Shown: in pieces, positions 16,963 to 24,371 of the stretch | Position numbering within the stretch: the first letter of the stretch is position 1 | Layout of the letters: each line of letters opens with the position of its first letter | DNA from: Flavobacterium sp. YJ01 | GTDB taxonomy: Bacteria; Bacteroidota; Bacteroidia; Flavobacteriales; Flavobacteriaceae | NCBI RefSeq assembly: GCF_029320955.1 | Contig: NZ_CP119757.1 | Location: 4,526,001-4,590,000 of the forward strand | Length of the DNA: 64,000 nt | Direction of reading: 5' to 3' | Notes under the pieces: generated by a model | What the model was told of the DNA's origin: nothing | What the model saw: the letters and a program-made list of their open reading frames with translations, nothing else | The model's database searches: none | Program-made: the position numbers and the translations under genes

Positions 16963-18231
16963 CTATTTTTTCCAGCTAAAAATTCTAGGATTAACAGAAA
17001 TCATTAGCCAAGCCCAATTATTGGTGTGGTTGGCATCTCCATTTTTAATAAATTCTAATGTTTTTGAACCAAACATTTGAGAATAACCTCCTGTAACTGT
17101 TATGTCTTTTTTGAAGTTATAACCAAAAGTTGCGTCAATCTCAGTTCCTAAATACGAATCTAATTTTTCGTTTAATGGCGTAACCACATCCGCAGCAGAT
17201 AAAAATACGTGTGGGATCAAAGCAAATTGCCATTTATTTACATTGTAATTCAATTTAATAAAAGCATCTTGTAAACCAACATTATTTAGGTGATTACCAA
17301 CATAAAAATAATCCATGTAACCATTAAATCCGTGGTTTGTTCCAAAAATCGGATTAAAAGATTTGATTACAGGACTTCCGTCATTTGAATCTTTTCCTGA
17401 TAAAAATTCGTAACCTAAACCAAGTTTAAAAGCTTCGGTTATATTGTAACCAAAATTAGCCGCCGCATTCCAAGCGCTCACTTGCTGATCTGTACTTTTT
17501 CCAGTTTGTCCGTATAACCAAAAATTAGTGTCAATTTTGCCTTTTTTATAAGTTAAATAAGGTCCAAAAGTCTGTTTGTAATCAACTAATAATTTGTTGT
17601 CAGGATTTGGATTTGGAGCATATTCATAACCAGTATTCAACAATAAAAAGCTTACCCCTAAATTTTCATTGAACTGATTGTGATACCAGGCATATTGTAG
17701 CGCTTTATAATTGGCAACGGTGTAAGGTGTTTGAATAACATTTTCGGCAGTTGAATTATAAGCTCCTCCAAAATCTAATTTTTGTGTTCCTGTATGAAAA
17801 GAAATTGTTAAGGCATCGTGGCTTTCCGCTTGCTGTCCCCAATCTTGTTCGCCAAGTATACGCTGATTATCATAAGAAAGTACTTGGCGTCCCATTCTTG
17901 CACTCCATTTTTCTGTAAAATTATATTGTGCCCAAGCTTCAAAAACTGCTACTCCATTTTTATCAGCAAGCGCTGTTGGAGCAACGTCTCCCCAAGTTCT
18001 TGTGTTTTGAAGAGTTAGTTTTACAATTAAATCTTCTTGTTTAAAATTAATATTTAAACGAGAGCGCTGCGATATTTGAGAAGTTCCTTTTTGCCCTTCT
18101 TGTAAAAGTTGCTTATAACCATTGCGGTATTCAAAACGTGGCCTAATCTGCAGATTTACATCTAATTCCTGAGCCTGGATCTCAAAGCTTAATCCAATGA
18201 TAAGCAATAAAATTAGTTGAAGTTTTTTCAT
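16963..18231 (-). CDS. alginate-export-family outer-membrane porin
   Basis: 422 residues: signal peptide (MKKLQLILLLIIGLSFEIQAQ), then a beta-barrel of the alginate-export type (LQIRPRFEYRNGY, QISQRSRLNINF, RMGRQVLSYDNQRILGEQDW). It ends in an aromatic-rich strand (WLMISVNPRIFSWKK). Family members are outer-membrane channels for anionic solutes. Its place directly downstream of narK suggests an outer-membrane path for nitrate or nitrite (inference). It has its own promoter with a palindrome at 18282-18303 and a strong terminator. Confidence 0.8.
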   Translation of the reverse strand: MKKLQLILLLIIGLSFEIQAQELDVNLQIRPRFEYRNGYKQLLQEGQKGTSQISQRSRLNINFKQEDLIVKLTLQNTRTWGDVAPTALADKNGVAVFEAWAQYNFTEKWSARMGRQVLSYDNQRILGEQDWGQQAESHDALTISFHTGTQKLDFGGAYNSTAENVIQTPYTVANYKALQYAWYHNQFNENLGVSFLLLNTGYEYAPNPNPDNKLLVDYKQTFGPYLTYKKGKIDTNFWLYGQTGKSTDQQVSAWNAAANFGYNITEAFKLGLGYEFLSGKDSNDGSPVIKSFNPIFGTNHGFNGYMDYFYVGNHLNNVGLQDAFIKLNYNVNKWQFALIPHVFLSAADVVTPLNEKLDSYLGTEIDATFGYNFKKDITVTGGYSQMFGSKTLEFIKNGDANHTNNWAWLMISVNPRIFSWKK

Positions 18232-18255
18232 AAATTGGTAATTTTTTATCGAGGG

Positions 18256-18303
18256 TAAATTTATAAGAAAAAGCCGTAGTTAATTATGATTTAGGTCATA
18301 ATT
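18256..18303 (-). promoter_or_regulatory. porin promoter with Crp-like palindrome
   Basis: Perfect inverted repeat AATTATGA-TTTAGG-TCATAATT at 18282-18303, i.e. TATGA-N6-TCATA, which has the arm spacing of Crp sites (TGTGA-N6-TCACA). A weak -7 box TAAATTTA lies at 18256-18263 on the minus strand; the palindrome centre would be about 40 nt upstream of the start, an activator position. Confidence 0.5.
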
Positions 18304-18326
18304 TCTAATATTTTTTTAATCTTATC

Positions 18327-19811
18327 TTAATAGGCTGGCTCTAATTCAACTTGTTTTATTTTAACCTTTTTTTCTTTAGAAAGCTGTGTTATAGTATAAT
18401 GCATCCAAACCAAACAGCCAATTGAAAAGATTAAAATAAAAATCCATGAACTTGACCAGATTCCTGTTGCAGTTAATAAATAGCCGAAGATAATTGGACC
18501 GAAGAATCCGCCTAAACCGCCAATCATTCCGACCATTCCGCCTACAACGCCCACTTCATTTGGAAAATATTCTGGAATATGTTTGTAAACCGCAGCTTTT
18601 CCGATTCCCCAAGAAATACCTATTAGAATTACTAAAATTAGAAATACCCACATATTGGCATCAAACTTAATAACAGTGACTCCTTTTGCAATCAATTCTT
18701 TTTTAGCAACACTTTGATTGTGCGCAACAACAACGTCTTGCCAACTCGATGTTGTTGGAAAAATAGCATTTTCTGCTGCGTTGGCTGTCTTTTGTGTAAT
18801 CGGATATTCTTTATCTCCCACTTTTACGGCTTTGTCGCTAATTTCATTTACAACCCCTTTTTTAGCCGCCAATATTCCAGGTCCAGAAGTTGTGATTTCC
18901 ATTTTCGGAATTGATAATAATGCGCTTAAAATTACAGATGAACCTAAAACCCAGTACATTACTTTCCTTGCTCCGAATTTATCCGATAAATAGCCGCCAA
19001 AAGCTCTAATAACACCTGAAGGTAAACTAAACATTGTTGCAAACAAACCTCCCATAACCAAACTGGTTTGATAAACGTTCATAAAATTTGGTAATAACCA
19101 TTGAGAGTAAGCCACAAAGCATCCAAAAACTAAGAAATAATAGGCTCCAAAACGCCAAACTCTTCCTGATTTTAAAGGCGTAAGCATTTGTGAAATAGTT
19201 TTGGTATTGTTTTCTAATTTTTTGTTTTCTGTAAAAATTAGAAACGCAATTCCGATTACGACTAATGAAACGGCATAAATTACAGGAAGTGTTTTCCAGC
19301 CGTTTTGCGGATCTTCAATTGAAAAATGATTTAATAGGGAAGGAGCTAAAAAGGTTGTTATAGCTGCGCCGGCATTTCCCATTCCGAAAATTCCTAATGC
19401 GCGCCCTTGCCATTCTTTTGGATACCAGATTGATGTATAACCAATTCCGACTGCGAAACTAGTGCCGACCATTCCGAATAAAAAGCTTAGTAATGCAAAC
19501 ATGGCGAAACTATCGGCGTAGGGAAGAAGGAAAAGCGGAATGGAACAAAGCAATAGTAAAAAAGAAAAAACATATTTTCCTCCAAATTTGTCTGTTAAAA
19601 TTCCGATTGGCAGACGCATTATTGATCCTGTTAAAATCGGAATTCCAAGAAGCCACCCAACTTGAATAACATCCCAATGGAAAATTCCGTTATCGACTAA
19701 AAAGGTTACTAGAACTCCGTTTAAAGTCCAACAAGCAAAACACACCGTAAAAGCCAATGTGTTCAAAAATAAAATTTTGTGTGATTGCGATAATGAGTTT
19801 GTATTTTTCAT
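18327..19811 (-). CDS. narK: nitrate/nitrite transporter NarK family (MFS)
   Basis: 494 residues, 12 hydrophobic segments. Nitrate-porter signatures: FAVGIGYTSIWYPKEWQGRALG with GIFGMGNAGAAIT in the N half, and GMVGMIGGLGGFFGP in the C half. A soluble insert of about 80 residues (roughly 300-385) separates hydrophobic segments in the C half; it contains a VKVGDKEYPITQK stretch. Imports nitrate and/or exports nitrite across the inner membrane. Located between the porin and the NarL-like regulator; its promoter carries the regulon palindrome. Confidence 0.9.
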   Translation of the reverse strand: MKNTNSLSQSHKILFLNTLAFTVCFACWTLNGVLVTFLVDNGIFHWDVIQVGWLLGIPILTGSIMRLPIGILTDKFGGKYVFSFLLLLCSIPLFLLPYADSFAMFALLSFLFGMVGTSFAVGIGYTSIWYPKEWQGRALGIFGMGNAGAAITTFLAPSLLNHFSIEDPQNGWKTLPVIYAVSLVVIGIAFLIFTENKKLENNTKTISQMLTPLKSGRVWRFGAYYFLVFGCFVAYSQWLLPNFMNVYQTSLVMGGLFATMFSLPSGVIRAFGGYLSDKFGARKVMYWVLGSSVILSALLSIPKMEITTSGPGILAAKKGVVNEISDKAVKVGDKEYPITQKTANAAENAIFPTTSSWQDVVVAHNQSVAKKELIAKGVTVIKFDANMWVFLILVILIGISWGIGKAAVYKHIPEYFPNEVGVVGGMVGMIGGLGGFFGPIIFGYLLTATGIWSSSWIFILIFSIGCLVWMHYTITQLSKEKKVKIKQVELEPAY

Positions 19812-19829
19812 AGCACTTATATTTTTATG

Positions 19830-19851
19830 TAAAAATAAGTACTAAAACTTA
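19830..19851 (-). promoter_or_regulatory. narK promoter with nitrate-regulon palindrome
   Basis: Palindrome TAAGTA-CTAA-AACTTA (one mismatch, 19836-19851), whose TA is also the TA of the -7 box TATTTTTA on the minus strand (19830-19837). Same geometry as moeA and nirB. The transcript would start about 15 nt before the narK ATG. Confidence 0.6.
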
Positions 19852-19888
19852 GTTTAAACCTGCTAAAACGCAGTTTTTGAAAAATAAT

Positions 19889-19904
19889 TACGTATTTATA
19901 CGTA
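19889..19904. promoter_or_regulatory. paired TACGTA elements upstream of narK
   Basis: Two TACGTA sites (19889-19894 and 19899-19904), 10 bp apart and so on one face of the helix, about 60-80 nt before the inferred narK start. Candidate sites for the NarL-like regulator encoded next door. Confidence 0.45.
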
Positions 19905-19912
19905 TTTTTTAT

Positions 19913-20572
19913 CTAGATTAAAGAATACTCAGTCGCTTTATTAGAAAGTTCCATTAAGTTTTTTACTTTCAATTTTTTCATCAGGTTAAAACGGTGCACT
20001 TCTGCCGTACGTTTGCTAATATCTAATGCCTCAGCTATTTCTTTGTTTCCTTTTCCAGATAATAAAAGAGTCAGAATTTCTTTTTCTCTTTTGGTAATCA
20101 TCATTTCCTCACTTAGATTTTGTTTTGGTTCTAATGATGATGAAGAATTAGTCAATTGACCGATTAAAATAGAAGAAATATCACCGCTGAAATATTTTCC
20201 TCCGCCAGCAACGCTGTGAAGTGCTTTTAAAAATTCTTCTTTTGAGGATCCTTTTAGTAAATAGCCATCGGCACCAGCTTTTATAGATTTCAAAACATAT
20301 TCTTCCGATTCGTGCATCGAAAGCATGATGATTTTTATCTTATTGTTCTCGCTTCTAAGTTTTTCTACTACCTCAATACCAGTTAAGTTTGGCATACGAA
20401 TATCTACTATAAGTAAATCTGGTGCAGTAGCTGCAACAACTTCTAGTGCATCTGCCCCATCAATTGCTTCGCCTACAACCTCGATGTTTGCTTCGTTTTC
20501 TAATAAAGATTTGATTCCATCTCTAACAAAAACATGATCATCTGCCAATACTACACGAATGATATTGCTCAT
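19913..20572 (-). CDS. NarL/LuxR-type response regulator
   Basis: 219 residues. Receiver domain 1-125 with acidic pair in LADDH and phospho-acceptor Asp57 (LLIVDIRMPN); switch Ser/Lys seen in MLSMHESEEY and LKGSSKEE. LuxR-type helix-turn-helix at 155-215 (LTKREKEILTLLLSGKGNKEIAEALDIS is read in order, with KRTAEVH). Likely partner of the NarX-like kinase upstream on the same strand and thus a nitrate/nitrite responder. It sits between the kinase and narK. Its promoter carries a long inverted repeat of TACGTATATT, suggesting self-control. Confidence 0.87.
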   Translation of the reverse strand: MSNIIRVVLADDHVFVRDGIKSLLENEANIEVVGEAIDGADALEVVAATAPDLLIVDIRMPNLTGIEVVEKLRSENNKIKIIMLSMHESEEYVLKSIKAGADGYLLKGSSKEEFLKALHSVAGGGKYFSGDISSILIGQLTNSSSSLEPKQNLSEEMMITKREKEILTLLLSGKGNKEIAEALDISKRTAEVHRFNLMKKLKVKNLMELSNKATEYSLI

Positions 20573-20599
20573 AGTTTACTTAATTTTGATTCTGGATTT

Positions 20600-20639
20600 T
20601 TACGTATATTCATCTAAAAGAAGATGCTAATATACGTAA
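20600..20639 (-). promoter_or_regulatory. inverted-repeat operator before the NarL-like gene
   Basis: Perfect 11-bp arms TTACGTATATT (20600-20610) and AATATACGTAA (20629-20639) with 18 nt between. Inside, CATCT (20611-20615) pairs with AGATG (20622-20626), so nearly the whole block can fold. It lies 28-67 nt before the regulator's ATG and overlaps where a promoter should be. Confidence 0.6.
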
Positions 20640-20730
20640 TTTTTTAGATTTTAAAATTCAATATTAAAATTTCTAATGTTGGAATTTGCAAATTTTATAA
20701 TTGCGGAAGAGTTTTCTTAGCGAAAAGTTT

Positions 20731-21095
20731 GTCATTCTGAGGAACGAGAAATCCTCACAAGAAACTCCGCAATCTAAATCGCCAATCTTTGTAGAGCTCC
20801 TTGTGGAGATTTCTCGTTCCTCGAAATGATAAATAGAACTTGATTATATCTTGAAACCGTTTGCTCGCGAGAGGGATAGGAGGACGCTACCGAAGTAGCC
20901 CGGATAGCCCGACAGTATCCCGATAAGAGGGCGAATAAAGACAAAGTAAATTAGCCCTCTTATCGGGATGGTGTCTCGCCCTAATTAATTAGATAATTAG
21001 TTAATGTGGCAATTAGAAAATTAAGAAATGTGCCAATTTGATAATGAGATAATTTTTTACGCTACTTTATAAAATTATCTAATTGACTAATTTTC
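20731..21095. repeat. repeat-filled gap between NarX-like and NarL-like genes
   Basis: No gene is seen in the 523-nt gap. It holds three repeat units. First, a GTCATTCTGAGGAACGAGAAATC element (20731-20753) with its complement at 20808-20830. Second, an ATCCCGATAAGAGGGC hairpin with 16-bp perfect arms (20917-20932 and 20954-20969) in a GAGGGATAG...GGATAGCCCG context. Third, an AATTAG/CTAATT-rich element (about 20985-21095) whose right end runs into the kinase stop codon. Confidence 0.85.
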
Positions 21096-22913
21096 TCATT
21101 TGAGAATAGGAATGTTGAACGTAATTCTCGTTCCTTCGCCAGGGATTGAATTGATGAAAACGCGACCGTTGATGTATTGGATTCTTTCTTTCATAAATAA
21201 AAGTCCCATTCCAGACTCGCTGTTTCTTTTTTTGTCGATCGAATTGATGTCGAAACCTTTTCCGTTGTCGTCGATAATAATACTCAAAAGTGTTTCGCTA
21301 TGAGAAAGTCCGACAATTATATGTGATGATTCGGCATATTTTATAGCATTGTTAATCGCCTCTTGCGTAAGACGGTAAATATTGATTTCTATTAAAGAAT
21401 CTAAACGCTGATTAAAATCGGTTTTGTTGTAGAAAAGGATTTCTTTTCCGGTTAGTTTTGAAAGTTCCTGCGTAAGTTTTGCCAGCGAAGAGACGATTCC
21501 GTGATCGCTCAATTCTGGAGGCATTAAATTGAAAGTTGCCGTGCGGACACCTTTTATAATGTCTAAAGAAAGTTTCTTTAAGTATTCAATTTTTTGTTCT
21601 GATTTTTCTCTATCATCGAGATTAATGCTTTCTAAACTGAATTTTAACCCCGTAAGCATTTGCCCAATTCCGTCGTGAATTTCTTTAGCAATTCGGTTTT
21701 GTTCGTTTTCCTGATTTTCAACAATTTTACTCGAAATAATCTTTTGCTGATTGATTTTTTCGGTTGTGTTTTCAAGGTTCAAACGTTCAACTTCTCGTTG
21801 CGCTTTTTTACGTTCGGTGATGTTGAAACAAACAATTAAAAGTTCCAATTCGTCTTTTTTAATCATAACTGGAACCATTGACAAATCAAGCCAAATAGTT
21901 TCGTTTTCTTTGTTTAAAATACTGATTTCGCCTTGCCAGCCGCTTCTTTGTTTTTCGAAAATTAGTCGGTCGAAGTTGGTTTGTTCTTTTTCGTCAATGG
22001 TTAAAACTTCGGAGAATTTTTTATTGGATGAAAACTTGGTATAATTCAGCAATTTGGCAAATTTTTCTCCGATGTGAATGATCGAACCGTCGGGTGCAAT
22101 TCGGCAATACAATAAAGTGTTTTCCATTGCATAATTGAGCGATTTTAATTCTTTAACCGAATTTTCTTTGATTTCGCTCAATATTTCTGTGTCGTATGCG
22201 AGCTTTAAAGCTTTCTTTTCAGAAGATAAAAGCCGCGTAATTAATCGCTCGATTTTTTTGTTTGTAGGTTTGAAAATGAAGAAGAATTCTAAAACTAGAA
22301 TCAAAAGTGTGAAACCAAAAATCCAGTATTCTATTTTGCGTTGTTCGGTTACTTTTTCGTGCGCTTCAAGATCATATTGCGTTACGATCTGATTCATTTT
22401 AGAAAGGAAAATGCCTTCGTTTTCTAAAATGATGTTTACGAATTTTTGATTTTCAGTAGTTGTCTTTTTCTGCTTTAAATTCAGTAAAAAAGAATCTGTT
22501 GTCTGAGCAATTTTATTGAAAATCGGATTGATTTCAAGATATAATTTAGAAAGTGTTTCTGATTTTTCCTTAGGGAAAGCTAAGCTGTCATTTCCATTTT
22601 CTAGTGCATTTTGATTTTTTTTCCAAAGAGCTAAAACACTTTTTAGATGCGAAGTTTTTTTATCTGAAGCAGAATCTGAAACGTAGTGTAAAATCAATAC
22701 TTCTTTTACAATTTTCTGACTCAGCATTCTTTGTTTACCAGAAAAATTGATGATTTTAGAATCGCTTAACTGTTGATTCAGATTGTATTGTACTAAAAAC
22801 TGACTAACGATTATAGTTAAGGCAATAGTAAGAAGCGCAAAAAAATACAGACGACGTAAATTTTTGAAAGTGATTTTATCTTCTTCCTGATTGCTTTTTT
22901 TCATAGAAATCAA
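21096..22913 (-). CDS. NarX-like nitrate-sensor histidine kinase
   Basis: 605 residues. An N-terminal membrane helix (about 20-42) is followed by a PilJ/NarX-type extracellular helical domain with INFSGKQRMLSQKI, the region equivalent to the NarX nitrate-binding P-box. A second helix is at about 193-212. Then comes a PAS domain (about 270-370, IIHIGEKFAKLLNYTKF and WQGEISILNKENETIWLD), a coiled segment, a HisKA_3 dimer domain with the phospho-His in EIHDGIGQ, and an ATPase domain (NNAIKYAESS, DDNGKGFD, GMGLLFMKERI). It should phosphorylate the NarL-like regulator. Only 1 nt separates it from the DUF4202 gene upstream. Confidence 0.87.
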   Translation of the reverse strand: MISMKKSNQEEDKITFKNLRRLYFFALLTIALTIIVSQFLVQYNLNQQLSDSKIINFSGKQRMLSQKIVKEVLILHYVSDSASDKKTSHLKSVLALWKKNQNALENGNDSLAFPKEKSETLSKLYLEINPIFNKIAQTTDSFLLNLKQKKTTTENQKFVNIILENEGIFLSKMNQIVTQYDLEAHEKVTEQRKIEYWIFGFTLLILVLEFFFIFKPTNKKIERLITRLLSSEKKALKLAYDTEILSEIKENSVKELKSLNYAMENTLLYCRIAPDGSIIHIGEKFAKLLNYTKFSSNKKFSEVLTIDEKEQTNFDRLIFEKQRSGWQGEISILNKENETIWLDLSMVPVMIKKDELELLIVCFNITERKKAQREVERLNLENTTEKINQQKIISSKIVENQENEQNRIAKEIHDGIGQMLTGLKFSLESINLDDREKSEQKIEYLKKLSLDIIKGVRTATFNLMPPELSDHGIVSSLAKLTQELSKLTGKEILFYNKTDFNQRLDSLIEINIYRLTQEAINNAIKYAESSHIIVGLSHSETLLSIIIDDNGKGFDINSIDKKRNSESGMGLLFMKERIQYINGRVFINSIPGEGTRITFNIPILK

Positions 22914-22914
22914 A

Positions 22915-23499
22915 TTACAATCCCAAAGAAGCTTTTATTAAGTTTAAATTTTCTTCAGAATAATTGATTTTTAAGGCTTCTTGATGTCCTTTGTCAGACA
23001 TTTTATCCCAAGTTTTTTTGATGATGTTTTTTAGTTTTTCTTCGTCGTGTTTTTGAACGAATGGCTCTAAATAATATTCTAAAAAAACTAGACAAATTAT
23101 ATCTTCTAATAATTGAGTTTCAGCATCTTTTTTAAGTAATTTTTTCTCAATTAAAAATGAAACGCGATCAATAAATGTTTGATTGTAACCCGCTTTTGTC
23201 AAAATTTCGGCTGTAGTTTTTGCATGGAATTTTTTCAATTCTTCTCTCCATTTCAAATAGCCAACACGATCCATTGGATACGATTCGCGAGCGACTTTCC
23301 AGCGGCAGATATGCTGTGCTTTTGATGCGATCTGAATTTCTTCTGACGCATTTGGTTCAAACTGCATCAGTCTTTCGTACATCCTGTTTGAATACAATAA
23401 TTCTTTAGGATATTCTTTATTTTGGTCTAATTCGATATTTGGGTCTTGTGCGTTTTCAGCATCAATCCATTCGCTTGCTTTTTGAAAAGGTGTAGTCAT
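22915..23499 (-). CDS. DUF4202 family protein
   Basis: 194 residues, soluble, mostly helical. I recognise it as DUF4202 (from memory). Blocks: ASEWIDAENAQDPN, a Glu/Leu-rich YSNRMYERL, HICRWKVARESYPMDRVGYLKWREELKKFHA with several His, Arg and Trp residues that look like an HD-like catalytic or metal site, and EDIICLVFLEYYLEPF. Function unknown. It lies between nirD and the NarX-like kinase on one strand and ends 1 nt before the kinase, so a link to nitrite reduction or nitrate sensing is plausible (inference). Confidence 0.75.
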   Translation of the reverse strand: MTTPFQKASEWIDAENAQDPNIELDQNKEYPKELLYSNRMYERLMQFEPNASEEIQIASKAQHICRWKVARESYPMDRVGYLKWREELKKFHAKTTAEILTKAGYNQTFIDRVSFLIEKKLLKKDAETQLLEDIICLVFLEYYLEPFVQKHDEEKLKNIIKKTWDKMSDKGHQEALKINYSEENLNLIKASLGL

Positions 23500-23560
23500 T
23501 TTTTGGTTTGATAATAGATTTCAAAGATACGGAATTAAGTTTTTGTAGGTAGTTTTTTTT

Positions 23561-23738
23561 AACACATAGAAACATAGATTTGTTTGCGGTTAAAGGCGTT
23601 TCACTTGCATTAATTCAAATAGTAATTACGATAGTTTTGTCATTTCGACGAAGGAGAAATCTTCGCGAGAAGCTCGACAAAGATTGGCTTATTGGAACGG
23701 AGCTACTTGTGAAGATTTCTCCTTCGTCGAAATGACAA
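23561..23738. repeat. nested repeats between nirD and DUF4202 genes
   Basis: Left end AACACATAGAAACATAG (23561-23577) with GGCGTTTCACTTGCATTAATTC downstream, the same order as at 33305 and 47799; its right end is missing here. Within it sits a GTCATTTCGACGAAGGAGAAATC hairpin element (arms at 23637-23664 and 23711-23738). Confidence 0.8.
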
Positions 23739-23751
23739 GATTGAGATTAAA

Positions 23752-24129
23752 TCAGTCTACAAAACCAACAAAAACTTCGTCTTCTACAATCTTAACTGGG
23801 TAAGTTGCGATGCTATATTCTTCGCCGTTTAAATTTGAACCATCAACAAGTGAAAATGTTTTTTTATGCATTGGGCAAGCGATTTTTGGAATATCATCGG
23901 CAGAACCTGTCATTCCTCTTGAAAGCACCATTTCCATTTTGTGCGGACAGGCGTTTTGGCAAGCGTACCATTCGTTGCGACGCGTAAAATTGAAAATCGC
24001 GATTTGTTTGTTTTTGTATTTGATGCATCCGCCTCGGTTGGTTGGGAAATCTTCTACTTTACCAGCTTTGAACCAAATTGTTGCATCGCTCGCGTGAACT
24101 GTTTCGTATTGATTTAAGATCTCTTCCAT
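23752..24129 (-). CDS. nirD: nitrite reductase small subunit NirD (Rieske type)
   Basis: 125 residues. A Rieske-fold domain retaining both ligand boxes: NACPH (Cys-x-His) and ACPMHKKTFSL (Cys-x2-His). Many NirD proteins, including that of E. coli, have lost the cluster ligands, so this one probably binds a 2Fe-2S cluster. It pairs with NirB, whose gene ends 242 nt upstream across a repeat. C-terminal VDEVFVG-type strand as in the family. Confidence 0.9.
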   Translation of the reverse strand: MEEILNQYETVHASDATIWFKAGKVEDFPTNRGGCIKYKNKQIAIFNFTRRNEWYACQNACPHKMEMVLSRGMTGSADDIPKIACPMHKKTFSLVDGSNLNGEEYSIATYPVKIVEDEVFVGFVD

Positions 24130-24160
24130 TTTGATTAAGTTTTGATTTCCTGTTTCTTAG

Positions 24161-24358
24161 CCCTCTTTTTACAATCATGAGAGTTATGATGGCGCAGTAA
24201 AAAAGAGGGTAAGAAGGACAGCAACGTTTAATGATTTTTTTTCTTTTTTGGAGCTTATTTATGTAGTGCGAAGATTGCTCGCAAAGTCGCGAAGTCGCAA
24301 AGTTTTTTTTCTTTAAGTTTTTTATGATTTGACTTTGCGATTTTGCGTCTTTGCGAGA
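24161..24358. repeat. two repeat elements between nirB and nirD
   Basis: CCCTCTTTTTAC (about 24162-24173) pairs with GTAAAAAAGAGGG (about 24200). Next to it GCTCGCAAAGTCGCGAAGTC (24278 on) pairs with GACTTTGCGATTTTGCGTC (about 24330-24350) and TTTGCGAGA at the end. The second family recurs at 29497-29676. Confidence 0.75.
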
Positions 24359-24371
24359 TTAAAATAACTTT

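Noticed and set aside
18700..19000. Plus-strand frames opposite narK
   Set aside because: Antisense of the soluble loop of NarK; no start context or family match.
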